This document shows, piece after piece, positions 8,561-16,524 of a stretch of DNA of 64,000 bases. Each line of letters begins with the position of its first letter. Within the stretch, counting starts at the first letter, position 1. The position numbers and the translations under genes were made by a program. The notes under the pieces were generated by a model. That model was not told the origin of the DNA and ran no database searches. It was given only the letters and a program-made list of their open reading frames with translations. Source of the DNA: JAJEFO01 sp965214325 (GTDB taxonomy: Bacteria > Pseudomonadota > Alphaproteobacteria > Rhodobacterales > Rhodobacteraceae); the NCBI GenBank assembly GCA_965214325.1, contig CBDCBG010000006.1, positions 2,480,001-2,544,000 of the forward strand, written 5' to 3'.

Positions 8561-9873
8561 CGGCCTCGAGCACGCAAGGGATCACGCATCGCCGTGTCCT
8601 TGGAATCGCGCTGCCGATTCTGCTCGCCAATGCCACGGTGCCGATTCTCGGCATCGTGGACACCGGTGTCGTAGGGCAGCTGGGCGATCCCGTGCCGATC
8701 GGGGCGGTCGCGATCGGGGCCAACATCCTGACCGCGATCTATTGGATCTTCGGTTTTCTTCGCATGGGAACCACCGGCATGACGAGCCAGGCGATTGGCG
8801 CGGACGACCGGGGAGAGGCGGACGCGCTCCTGTCGCGCGCGATGATTGTCGGGTTGAGCGGCGGCCTGGCGCTGATCGTCCTGCAATGGCCGATCTTCCA
8901 GGGCGGATTCCTGATCTCACCCGCATCGCCCGCAGTGGAGGAAAGCGCAAACACGTACATGTCCGTGCGCATCTGGTCGGCCCCGGCCGCCATCGCGCTG
9001 TTTGGCATCAACGGGTGGCTCATCGCATCCGAGAGAACCCGTGCCGTGCTGGCGCTCCAAGTCTGGATGAACGGCCTGAACATCGTGCTCGACGTGGTCT
9101 TCGTGCTGGGATTCGGCTGGGGCGTGGGTGGTGTCGCGCTCGCGACGTTCCTTGCCGAGTGGAGCGGGCTGGCGCTGGGATTCTGGTTCTGCGCGGATGC
9201 AATCCGGCGGCCCTTCTGGAATGACTGGCCTCGGGTCCTTTCTCGCGCACGGCTCTTCAAGATGGCGGTGATCCACCGCGACATCCTGCTCAGATCCCTT
9301 TTCGTCGAATCGATCTTCGTATCCTTCCTGTTCTTCGGAGCCAGGTTCGGGGATGTCCCGCTCGCGGCCAACCAGATACTCCTTCAGTTCGTGCATTTGA
9401 CTGCCTACGCGCTTGACGGATTCGCGATCGCGGCCGAGACGCTTGTGGGCAATGCAACGGGAGCGCGGGACCGGGCACGTCTTCGGAAGGGCGCCGTACT
9501 GACGAGCGCGTGGGGCGCTGGCGTCATGGTCGTCTTTTCGGCGGCGGTCTGGACCTTCGGACCCTGGATCATCGACCTGATGACAACTTCGGACGAGGTT
9601 CGCCAGGCGGCCAAGACGCTCCTGCCTTGGATGGCTGCGGCGCCGGTTCTCGGAATCGCGGCCTGGATGCTCGACGGGATATTCATTGGCGCAACGCGAA
9701 CGGGCGACATGCGGAACATGACGGCGCTTTCGGCCGCGATCTACTTCGTCTCCGTATGGGGCCTTTCCGGCTACGGCAATGAAGGCCTCTGGATGGCGCT
9801 ACTGATTTCGCTCGTCGCGAGGGGCGTCACGCTTGGCGTCAGGTACCCTGCGCTCGAACGCGCCGGGGGCTGA
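8557..9873 (+). CDS. MATE family efflux transporter (DinF-like)
   Basis: A 438-residue membrane protein with about twelve hydrophobic helices in two internally similar halves, as in MATE transporters. The DinF-subfamily N-terminal segment LPILLANATVPILGIVDTG and the loop FGFLRMGTTGMTSQA are visible, as is VDTGVVGQLG. These proteins exchange Na+ or H+ for organic cations or drugs across the inner membrane. ATG overlaps the upstream stop (ATGA). The link to the thioesterases is by operon only. Confidence 0.9.
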   Translation: MTASSTQGITHRRVLGIALPILLANATVPILGIVDTGVVGQLGDPVPIGAVAIGANILTAIYWIFGFLRMGTTGMTSQAIGADDRGEADALLSRAMIVGLSGGLALIVLQWPIFQGGFLISPASPAVEESANTYMSVRIWSAPAAIALFGINGWLIASERTRAVLALQVWMNGLNIVLDVVFVLGFGWGVGGVALATFLAEWSGLALGFWFCADAIRRPFWNDWPRVLSRARLFKMAVIHRDILLRSLFVESIFVSFLFFGARFGDVPLAANQILLQFVHLTAYALDGFAIAAETLVGNATGARDRARLRKGAVLTSAWGAGVMVVFSAAVWTFGPWIIDLMTTSDEVRQAAKTLLPWMAAAPVLGIAAWMLDGIFIGATRTGDMRNMTALSAAIYFVSVWGLSGYGNEGLWMALLISLVARGVTLGVRYPALERAGG

Positions 9874-9899
9874 CACCGCCTGGCCACGGTCATGTCAGG

Positions 9900-10946
9900 C
9901 TATCCGTGCAGCCAATCCGCCGCATGGATGCCCCGCGCTTCGGCAACGGACGTAAACCCGTCGTGAGCCAGCATCTCGTCAATGCCGCGCGCTATACGGG
10001 ATGCGAGCGATATCCCCCAAAATGTCATCGCAGTGTAGAACTGCACCGCAGTGGCGCCAGCCTTGATCTTTGCGTAGGCATCGGCGGCCGAGGCCACTCC
10101 TCCGACGCCGACAAGCGGCATCTCGCCACCGGTCTCGTGGAACAGCCGCGCCAGGACCCGTGTCGAACGTGCAAAGAGCGGACGTCCCGAGAGCCCGCCC
10201 TGTTCTGCGCTCATCGAGTCCGTCAGCCCGTCGCGCGACAAGGTCGTGTTGGTCGCGACAATTGCGGCAACGCCGCCTTCCATGGCCGTCCTGGCGATGA
10301 CGCCAACCTGCTCATCCGAAAGATCCGGCGCGATCTTGAGAAACACCGGCAGACCACCGCTCTCCGCCATGACCCCTTCGAGAAGTGCCGGCAATGCCTG
10401 CTCGCCCTGGAGATCGCGAAGGCTCTCGGTGTTGGGCGACGACACGTTGATGGTTGCGAAGTCGACGCATGTCCGCGCGGCCCGTATCGCATGGACGTAG
10501 TCGGCGGCACGATCCTCGCTGTCCCTGTTTGCACCGATATTGATCCCGACGGGAACGCCGTCCGGGCGCGCCGCCAGCCGGCCGGCGATTGCCTCCACGC
10601 CGTCATTGTTGAACCCAAGGCGGTTGATCACCGCCCGGTCCTTCCGAACGCGGAACAGTCTCGGGCGCGGATTGCCCGATTGCGGACGGGGTGTCGCGGT
10701 CCCGACCTCGAGGAACCCGAAGCCTGCGAGCATGAGAGGGCCAACCGCGCTCGCGTTCTTGTCTAGTCCGGCAGCCAGACCGACGGGATTGGGCAAGCGG
10801 ATGCCTGCAAGATCCACGTCCAGGTGGGGCGACCTGACCGGACCCGGCAACGGTGCAAATGGCGTGTGCAATGCCCGAAGCGCAAGGCCGTGGGCGAATT
10901 CGGGATCGATACGGCCAAGGACCGCCAGTGCCGCGTTCTCGATCAC
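9900..10946 (-). CDS. pyrD: dihydroorotate dehydrogenase (quinone)
   Basis: A 348-residue class 2, membrane-associated dihydroorotate dehydrogenase that oxidises dihydroorotate to orotate with quinone, the fourth step of pyrimidine synthesis. Visible motifs are NPVGLAAGLDKN, VGTATPRPQ, NRLGFNNDG, GINIGANRD, the FMN/substrate segment NVSSPNTESLRDLQ with the catalytic Ser in the SSPNT context, and IVATNTT. The short hydrophobic N-terminal helix pair suits membrane binding. GTG 10946 overlaps the stop of the DUF952 gene. The longer frame to 11108 would run through that gene and was rejected. Confidence 0.95.
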   Translation of the reverse strand: MIENAALAVLGRIDPEFAHGLALRALHTPFAPLPGPVRSPHLDVDLAGIRLPNPVGLAAGLDKNASAVGPLMLAGFGFLEVGTATPRPQSGNPRPRLFRVRKDRAVINRLGFNNDGVEAIAGRLAARPDGVPVGINIGANRDSEDRAADYVHAIRAARTCVDFATINVSSPNTESLRDLQGEQALPALLEGVMAESGGLPVFLKIAPDLSDEQVGVIARTAMEGGVAAIVATNTTLSRDGLTDSMSAEQGGLSGRPLFARSTRVLARLFHETGGEMPLVGVGGVASAADAYAKIKAGATAVQFYTAMTFWGISLASRIARGIDEMLAHDGFTSVAEARGIHAADWLHG

Positions 10947-11284
10947 TCCGGAAGACCCCCGAATGTGTGACGACCGTCCACGAGGGGCAGTTCCCGCGCA
11001 AACATGACGTCCTCGATCCGGAGATCGCGGTACAGATGCGGGAAAAGCGCACCGTTCCGCGAAGGCTCCCACTTGAGAAAGTCCGTCAATGAACCGGAAT
11101 CCACGCACAGGAGCATCAGCCCGTCCTCGCCGGCAAAATGCCTTGATGCCGTCTCCTCGACCTGTTCACTGGTCGAGAAATGGACAAAGCCGTCCCTTGC
11201 GTCATCGGGCGATCCTGCCGTACGTCCGGCTGCCTCGAACGCCTCGAACTCCTCCGCGCGAAGGATCTTGTAGATGAGTGTCAT
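10943..11284 (-). CDS. DUF952 family protein
   Basis: A 113-residue protein starting MTLIYKILRAEEFEAFEAAG and containing DGFVHFSTSEQVEETASRHF, the hallmark segment of DUF952 (small proteins related to ADP-ribosyl-like folds, function unassigned). It is translationally coupled to pyrD. Co-occurrence of DUF952 and pyrD is frequent in Alphaproteobacteria, but no biochemical link is established. Confidence 0.88.
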   Translation of the reverse strand: MTLIYKILRAEEFEAFEAAGRTAGSPDDARDGFVHFSTSEQVEETASRHFAGEDGLMLLCVDSGSLTDFLKWEPSRNGALFPHLYRDLRIEDVMFARELPLVDGRHTFGGLPE

Positions 11285-11424
11285 GCCGGACCTCTCACGG
11301 CGATTTTGGCACCTTGCCGGATTGACGGCAATCTCCGATCACGCACTCCGAACCGGAATGTCGGCCTGTTTCGGAAATCCGTCGGCTAGCATGACAACAA
11401 CCGGCAGAGGTCGTGCAGCCCGCT

Positions 11425-12072
11425 TCAGAACTCCGGCTTCAGGGAGAAGGACACCTCGCGTCCGTCGGCTGGATGCCGAAAGCGCAAAGAGACAGACTGC
11501 AGCATTAGCCTGGGATGTTGCCGGGCTTCTCCCTCGGCGTAAAGCGGATCGCCAAGGATCGGATGGCCGAACGCATGGCAGTGTATGCGAAGCTGGTGGG
11601 ATCGGCCCGTCCTCGGGAAAAGCATCAGGCGGGATTCACCGGCGCGTGCCTGAAGCAGTTCCCATTCCGTCAGGGCCGGCTTGCCAGCCCAAAGGTCCAC
11701 CATCTGCCGCGGCCGGTTCGGCCAGTCGGCCGCCAACGGCAGATCGATCGTGCCGACGCTCTGGGGCACGTGCCCGTGAACGCGTGCCACGTAAGCCTTG
11801 CGAACCCGGCGCTTCTCGAACTGCAGTCCCAAGTGGCGCTGCGCATGAGAAGTCAACGCAAAGGCCATGACGCCGGAAGTGTCCCTGTCCAGGCGATGGA
11901 CCAGGAGCGTTCCGGGAAAGGCGTCCTCCAACCTGGTCAGCAGGCTGTCAGCCAGACGGGCGCCCTTTCCCGGCACGGAAAGAAGTCCTTGAGGCTTGGC
12001 CACGACCAGAATCTCGTCGTCGGCGTGGATCACGTCGATCGGCGAGGTCGGGGGAGAATAGTCGCCTGTCAC
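11425..12072 (-). CDS. RluA family RNA pseudouridine synthase
   Basis: A 215-residue enzyme with the RluA signature VHRLDRDTSGVM, in which the Asp of HRLDRDTSG is the catalytic nucleophile converting uridine to pseudouridine in rRNA or tRNA. FPRTGRSHQLRIH and HPILGDPLY are also typical. GTG 12072 is chosen because the next start upstream (12153) would lie inside the preceding reductase gene, which ends at 12098. There is no S4 domain, so it is a short stand-alone member, as in the RluA/TruC group. The target nucleotide is unknown. Confidence 0.88.
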   Translation of the reverse strand: MTGDYSPPTSPIDVIHADDEILVVAKPQGLLSVPGKGARLADSLLTRLEDAFPGTLLVHRLDRDTSGVMAFALTSHAQRHLGLQFEKRRVRKAYVARVHGHVPQSVGTIDLPLAADWPNRPRQMVDLWAGKPALTEWELLQARAGESRLMLFPRTGRSHQLRIHCHAFGHPILGDPLYAEGEARQHPRLMLQSVSLRFRHPADGREVSFSLKPEF

Positions 12073-12097
12073 GGCAGCGTGGGCCGACCGGCCCCGC

Positions 12098-12559
12098 TCA
12101 TCGGCCCGACTCGCCGAAGACCGCCTCAAGCATCTCCGACAGGCCCTCGGCATCCTTCTGGTTGAACGCGTTCGGCCTGTCGCTGTCGATGTCTAGGACC
12201 GCGATCAGTCGGTCATTGCCGTTCCGCACCGGCAGCACGAGTTCGGACCGCGTGCTGACCGAACAGGCGATATGGCCGGGAAAGAAGTCGACGTCGGGCA
12301 CCAGTTGAATCGTTCCGGTGCGCGCAGCGGCGCCACAAACGCCTCGGGAAAATGGGATGGTCAGGCAGCCATGACCGCCCTGGTACGGCCCGATCTTCAG
12401 CAATTCGTGCTCGACGACACGATAGAAGCCGGTCCAGTCGAACCGTTCGTCGGAGCGATGCACCTCGCAGGCGACGGTCGCCATCAACGCGACTTCATCG
12501 GTCTCGCCAGCCGTCAAGGCAAGAATTCTTGCGCGCAGTTCAGGAAATTCGACATTCAT
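12098..12559 (-). CDS. msrC: free methionine-(R)-sulfoxide reductase, GAF domain
   Basis: A 153-residue single GAF domain. All three cysteines of the fRMsr family are present: GCLTIPF, RGVCG and GHIACS, followed by STRSELVLPV and VLDIDSDRPNAF. Family knowledge: these enzymes reduce free methionine-R-sulfoxide with thioredoxin. The ATG overlaps by one base the stop (TGATG) of the truncated IscB frame and is only about 20 bases from the transposon's terminal hairpin. The native promoter may therefore have been displaced. It precedes the pseudouridine synthase gene by 25 nt. Confidence 0.88.
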   Translation of the reverse strand: MNVEFPELRARILALTAGETDEVALMATVACEVHRSDERFDWTGFYRVVEHELLKIGPYQGGHGCLTIPFSRGVCGAAARTGTIQLVPDVDFFPGHIACSVSTRSELVLPVRNGNDRLIAVLDIDSDRPNAFNQKDAEGLSEMLEAVFGESGR

Positions 12560-13605
12560 CAATCTGCCCCGCTGGAATCCCCGTCCTTCAGGGCGGGGAG
12601 GAATGCGGGATCCCGCGTTTCGCGCATCGTTGCGGTCTCCCCTTGCCGTGGCGACGTGCCGAGACGGCATCCGCACCCGTCGCCGCGCCGGATGATGCGG
12701 CAACGCCTGTGCGGGACGCCCTGGACCGTGCCGCCGGCGGCCTGGACGTTGAAGGACCCGTTGGCGCGCACCGCGACGCGGCCGGCATGGACGCCCTGCC
12801 TCCTCCCCGGGGGCACGGTCGCGCGCACGATGCCGCCCGTCCGGAAGCCTCTCACGGACTTCCGCGCCATGAGATGTCCGACGGGGAACCCGATCCGGTT
12901 CGCGCGCGTGCGCGCATGCGGTCCCCGGCCCGTCGCCTTGATCCCGGGCACGGGCCGGTCCCGGCCGGACGGCGCGGGCGTCTCGCCCACGCGGGCGGTG
13001 TCCAGGGCGTGCGTCTTCGGGATCCCCGGCCGCGCCCGGCCGGATTCCGTCCGCCCGCCCGAGGAGCCGGAGACGGGAAGGCCGGTGCGGCGCGGACCCT
13101 CGAACAGGACGCGGCGGGTGGCGCTGGCCGCGGCGGCGTCGTGCAGCGGCGCCCTGGCATCCGCGAGAACCCGCCGCAGCCGCCCGAACCGTTCCGTCCA
13201 CGAGAGCGCGCCGTCCGCCCGCGACAGCAGCGAGGGCGGGAGCCTTCTCCCGGAACGCCGGTCCAGGAACCTCTCCTTCCGGTGGCGCGGGCCGGCCGAG
13301 CGCCGGCGCCGCCGGTAACCGGCCCGTTGCTCCACGAGCGTCCGGATTCGCGCCCCCCTGTGCCTGATCTCGGCCAGGAACAGGACCTCGCCGTCGTCTC
13401 CCGCCGGCGCAAGGCCGGTCCTCCGCGACCCCGGATCGATCCCGGGATCCAGGGGCCCGGTCTCGCCGCCGGTCCTGTCCCGGAGCCGTACGGCGAACGG
13501 ATGCAGGCGCACCGCGACGGCGCGTCCCTTCTTCAGCGGCTTCCCCGCCCGCGCCGGGTGGCACGGCACCGGCGGGTCCCCCCGCCGGTCGAGGGCGAAG
13601 ACGCG
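12559..13605 (-). pseudogene. iscB: internally deleted iscB (OMEGA nuclease) lacking RuvC-II and HNH
   Basis: About 348 residues are recognisable. In order: PLMP-type N-terminus (VPCHPARAGKPLKKGRA), RuvC-I with its Asp (GIDPGSRRTGL), an arginine-rich bridge helix (RRRRRSAGPRHRKERFLDRR, then LPPSLLSRADG), then an abrupt junction at SWTERFGRLRR/VLADARAPL. RuvC-III follows (IPKTHALDTARVG), then the C-terminal PAM-interacting-type region (GSFNVQAAGGTVQGV). Normal IscB has RuvC-II Glu and a whole HNH domain at that junction; both are absent in frame. No ATG, GTG or TTG lies just before the conserved N-terminus; the nearest GTG there is out of frame. IsrB-type proteins lack HNH but keep RuvC-II, so this is not simply IsrB. 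Probably catalytically dead. Confidence 0.72.
12579..12598 (-). repeat. terminal hairpin of the IscB-carrying element (3' side of iscB)
   Basis: A 20-base near-perfect palindrome, CCCCGTCC-TTCA-GGGCGGGG on the plus strand, with eight-base arms and one mismatch. It lies at the downstream end of the iscB frame. Subterminal hairpins of this kind mark the ends of IS200/IS605-superfamily elements; its partner is at 13868-13887. Confidence 0.65.
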
Positions 13606-13887
13606 GCTCGCGCCGCACCGGGGGTCGCCGGAGCCTCTCCCGTGACGCCGGCCGGAGCCGGGCCCCTCTCGCGCAGCCAGACCGTCCGCGTTCCGGCCCG
13701 CCCCGTTTCGCGCCTGGCCCGGCGTGCCTGCAGGCGAATCCTCGAGAGCCCGGGACCGAGGAAGCGTCCCGGGGCCGGTCTTCAACGTGTGGTTCAAGGC
13801 GGACTGGATCCCTTTCTCCCTTCTCGTGCCGGTCGGCACGGGCCTTCGGGGGCCTTCGCCCCTCAAGCCCCTCCCTGAAGGGAGGGG
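13606..13887 (-). ncRNA. candidate omega-RNA leader of the iscB remnant
   Basis: The roughly 280 bases upstream of the iscB coding core are unusually rich in strong inverted repeats. They start with CCCCTCCC-TTCA-GGGAGGGG and continue with GGGGCGAAGGCCCC and CGTGCCGACCGGCACG. IscB elements encode their omega-RNA in this position, with the guide taken from sequence just outside the left end, here beyond 13887 next to pcaJ. The position and structure fit, but I could not fold it or compare it with a covariance model. Confidence 0.4.
13868..13887 (-). repeat. terminal hairpin of the IscB-carrying element (5' side of iscB)
   Basis: A perfect palindrome with eight-base arms, CCCCTCCC and GGGAGGGG, around a four-base loop. 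It resembles the hairpin at 12579-12598 and marks the omega-RNA side of the element. Confidence 0.65.
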
Positions 13888-13936
13888 TCGCTGACCGACT
13901 GCCTCGCTTGCTGCCCGCGGATCGGCCACTTTGGAA

Positions 13937-14614
13937 TCAACCCAAGTCGGGCGCGACCAGGTCCGCGACCTGATCCGGCGTGGCAAGTTCGGCCCCGGTC
14001 AGGGACTGAAGCTCCTCCAGCGAAATCTCCGGCAGCTTCTCGCGCAGGACAAATCGCCCTCCAACGACGTCAACGACTGCCAGCGAGGTGTAGACGCGCC
14101 TGATGCATGCCTTGCCCGTCACCGGAAACGTGCACTCTTCGACAAGCTTGGGCTTTCCATCCTTGGTGACGTGGCCGGTGACCACCGCGACACGCTTTGC
14201 GCCATGGACCAAGTCCATTGCGCCGCCAACGGCGGGTACGCCCTTCGATCCTACGCGCCAGTTGGCGAGGTCGCCATTCTGCGCAACCTGGTAGGCACCG
14301 AGAATCGCCACATCTAGGTGGCCGCCACGAACCATTGCAAAGCTGTCGGCGTGGTGGAAGAAAGACGCTCCGGGCTTCAGGGTGATCGCCTTCTTTCCGG
14401 CATTGATCAGGTCCCAGTCCTCCTCTCCGGCCGGAGGCGCCTCGCCGAATCCCAGCACGCCGTTCTCGGCATGGAAGACGGCCTGCCGCCCCTGGGGCTG
14501 GAATCGCGCGACCAGTTCCGGAAGTCCGATGCCCAGATTGACATAGGCCCCGTCCTCGATGTCCTGGCCTGCCCGCCATGCAATCTGCGCACTCGTGAGT
14601 CTCGGGACGTTCAT
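13937..14614 (-). CDS. pcaJ: 3-oxoadipate CoA-transferase subunit B
   Basis: A 225-residue beta subunit. The catalytic glutamate lies in HAENGVLGFGEAP, the class I CoA-transferase SENG-type motif, and EGAYVNLGIGLPELV, FFHHADSFAMVRGGHLDVAILGA-type segments and VGGAMDLV follow. It transfers CoA from succinyl-CoA to 3-oxoadipate with PcaI. ATG 14614 overlaps the pcaI stop. PcaIJ is preferred over acetoacetate ScoAB because of very close similarity to PcaJ and because pobA, the entry enzyme for 4-hydroxybenzoate into this pathway, is nearby on the same strand. Confidence 0.87.
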   Translation of the reverse strand: MNVPRLTSAQIAWRAGQDIEDGAYVNLGIGLPELVARFQPQGRQAVFHAENGVLGFGEAPPAGEEDWDLINAGKKAITLKPGASFFHHADSFAMVRGGHLDVAILGAYQVAQNGDLANWRVGSKGVPAVGGAMDLVHGAKRVAVVTGHVTKDGKPKLVEECTFPVTGKACIRRVYTSLAVVDVVGGRFVLREKLPEISLEELQSLTGAELATPDQVADLVAPDLG

Positions 14615-15333
14615 GGATGGGCCTCCCCGGCGCGAATCAACTCCTCCTCCTGCTGCGGTTCCGGGACCTGCAGCACGGCATCGACGAAGATCCCCGGCGT
14701 CACGACATGCTCCGGATCGATGTTGCCCGGCGCAACGATCTTGCGGGCCTGCACGATCGACGTCCTTGCCGCCATGCACATCAGCGGGCTGAAATTCCGG
14801 GCCGCATGCCGATAGGTCAGGTTGCCGTAAGTGTCTGCCAGTTCGGCCTTGATGACTGCCACGTCCGCCTGCAGCCAGCGCTCCTGCACGTATTTCCTGC
14901 CGTCGAATTCGGCGACGCGCTTGCCCTCCGCAAGCTCTGTTCCGTAACCGGTGGGCGTGTAGAAGGCCGGTATGCCTGCACCTGCCGCACGAATGCGTTC
15001 AGCCAAGGTACCCTGTGGCACCAGTTCCAGTTCGATCTCGCCGGCGAGATACCTTTCCGAAAATGCCCTCGGATCCGAAGACCGCGGGAAGGAGCAGACC
15101 ATCCTGGCCACCATTCCCGCGTCTATCATCGCGGCAATCCCGACCCGCCCGTTGCCGGCATTGTTGTTCACGACCGTGAGATTGGCTGGCGAACCCGTGC
15201 CGATGTAGCGGTCGACCAGCGCATGAATGAGCTCGATCGGCGCGCCGGAGCCGCCGAATCCGCCGATCATGAGCACCGCGCCGTTCTCGATTCCCGCGAC
15301 GGCATGCCTAGGCGAGGAGACCGTCTTGTCCAT
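14611..15333 (-). CDS. pcaI: 3-oxoadipate CoA-transferase subunit A
   Basis: A 240-residue alpha subunit starting MDKTVSSPRHAVAGIENG. It has the glycine-rich CoA-binding segment MIGGFGGSGAPIELI and VVNNNAGNG, then LVPQGTLAERIRA and AFYTPTGYGT, all typical of PcaI. AAGGAAGCTCC precedes ATG 15333. The reading frame upstream stays open without a start codon and runs into the degraded tnpB zinc-ribbon region, so the insertion is immediately upstream of this gene and may supply or have removed its promoter. Function is with PcaJ in the beta-ketoadipate pathway. Confidence 0.87.
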   Translation of the reverse strand: MDKTVSSPRHAVAGIENGAVLMIGGFGGSGAPIELIHALVDRYIGTGSPANLTVVNNNAGNGRVGIAAMIDAGMVARMVCSFPRSSDPRAFSERYLAGEIELELVPQGTLAERIRAAGAGIPAFYTPTGYGTELAEGKRVAEFDGRKYVQERWLQADVAVIKAELADTYGNLTYRHAARNFSPLMCMAARTSIVQARKIVAPGNIDPEHVVTPGIFVDAVLQVPEPQQEEELIRAGEAHP

Positions 15334-15439
15334 GGAGCTTCCTTTGAGAGTTATATCATGAGTGACCATCAGGCCACCCTCGCAACGATTTCGCGGGTCG
15401 TCGAAGTGGCCGATGCCAACGCTCCTCGCCGTGCGGACG

Positions 15440-16391
15440 CGTCGGTCCAGGACGTTCCTCGCCGCATCGATGCCGGCATGCGCTGCATGCCCGCAGGCCG
15501 TGCAGGTGAAGCCGTCCCCGGTTCCGCGTGAGCGTCTGCCGACCGCTCCGCACTCGTGGCTTGTTCCTGGCCTGCCTGGTGCCGGAACCTTGATGACGGC
15601 GGCCGCCTTGCATTCCGGCAGGGCGCCGTCCAGCCCGTGTCGAGGATGACGCGGTTCAGGCCGGACTTCCGCGGGACGTTCGTGCCCGGCTCCTCGAGCG
15701 TGCCCTTCGCGCCCTTCGTCATTCCCTTGACGTTCAGGCCCTCGACGGCGACGGTCCCGGCCTTCGCCGCCAGGTCCCGGCTCGCATGACGGTGCCGGTC
15801 GTGGCGGCGGTTCGCGATCTTGCGGCGACGGCTCGCCTTCTTCCGTCGCGCGCTCCCGCGCCCGTTGCCGGCGCCCTCCCCTGCCTCGACCGCGAAGCAG
15901 GCGAGGGCGTGCCAGCGTCCGTCCGTGCGCTCGAGGACGGCCGAGACCGGCCTGCCGTCAGGATGCGGGTTCCCGCCCTTCCGGCGGACCGTCATCGGCC
16001 TGCCGTTCCCGACCTTCACGCCCGACACGATGCCGATGCCGTCGAGGAAGCGGCATCCCTTGAAGCGGGGGAAGCCGGGCGCGCCGCCCTTCGCGACGCG
16101 GCGGAAGAACCCCATGAAGGCCTCCTGCAGGCGCTTGAGCGTGCCGCGCCGGACGGCCACCGCCACGGACGCCATCTCCGGAAGCTCTCGGCGGCATTCC
16201 GTCAGCGCCTTGCACCGGTCGAGGCAGGTCAGGCTGCGGCCGGTCTTGCGGCAGCGGTCGATGCGTTCCTCGAGCCCGGCGCTGCAGGGCTGTCTCTGGC
16301 TCTCAACCGTCGTCCCAAGCCATTGCCGGTTCGATTTCGCCTGCGGAAGCAGGCGATGGACAATGTTCCTGCACGTCCTTGCAAGTGCCAT
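15440..16391 (-). pseudogene. tnpB: degenerate tnpB (IS200/IS605-type RNA-guided nuclease)
   Basis: ATG 16391 begins a TnpB-like protein: N-terminal segment VHRLLPQAKSNRQWL, then CKALTECRRELPEMA and GTLKRLQEAFMGFFRRV, GAPGFPRFKG. The stretch after VEAGEGAGNGR jumps directly to an Arg/Lys-rich part, so RuvC-I (Asp) is missing in frame. RuvC-II survives as TVAVEGLNVKGM. Just after SGLNRVILDTG (near 15647) the frame shifts by one; in the new frame the zinc-ribbon region TSHECGAVG, FTCTACGHAAHAGIDAARNVL is readable but one knuckle cysteine is lost. No stop separates this frame from pcaI. Clearly inactive. Confidence 0.75.
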
Positions 16392-16524
16392 GCGGTCGCT
16401 CCTGCGCCGAGCGTCTGCAAAAGGGTGCGTGAACTTCCCTTTCCTCGCATGTTGCCGGAAAGCCGGAAGAACGCAGCAAGAACGTGGCCACTGATGCATA
16501 TAATTCCCCTTCCTGTCCTGCCGC

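Larger units (their letters stand above)
12579..13887 (-). mobile_element. IscB-carrying IS200/IS605-superfamily remnant
   Basis: A segment of about 1.3 kb bounded by two similar GC-rich hairpins (12579-12598 and 13868-13887). It contains a hairpin-dense leader and an iscB-related frame, and no tnpA. It is wedged between the 3' end of pcaJ and the start of the methionine sulfoxide reductase gene. Elements of this type need a tnpA supplied in trans. The true ends may extend a few bases beyond the hairpins; they create no target duplications, so the ends cannot be fixed from one copy. Confidence 0.6.

Noticed and set aside
11425..12153. Longer start of the pseudouridine synthase at 12153
   Set aside because: It would run through the 3' end of the methionine sulfoxide reductase gene; the GTG at 12072 matches the family N-terminus.
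12559..13986. Treating the whole 475-residue frame as a functional IscB nuclease
   Set aside because: The first 127 residues are leader (hairpin-dense), no start codon lies at the conserved N-terminus and the RuvC-II and HNH parts are missing.
15440..16391. TnpB-derived repressor (TldR-like) at the tnpB remnant
   Set aside because: A catalytically dead repressor should have an intact frame; here there is a frameshift and a lost zinc-ribbon cysteine, so decay is the better reading.
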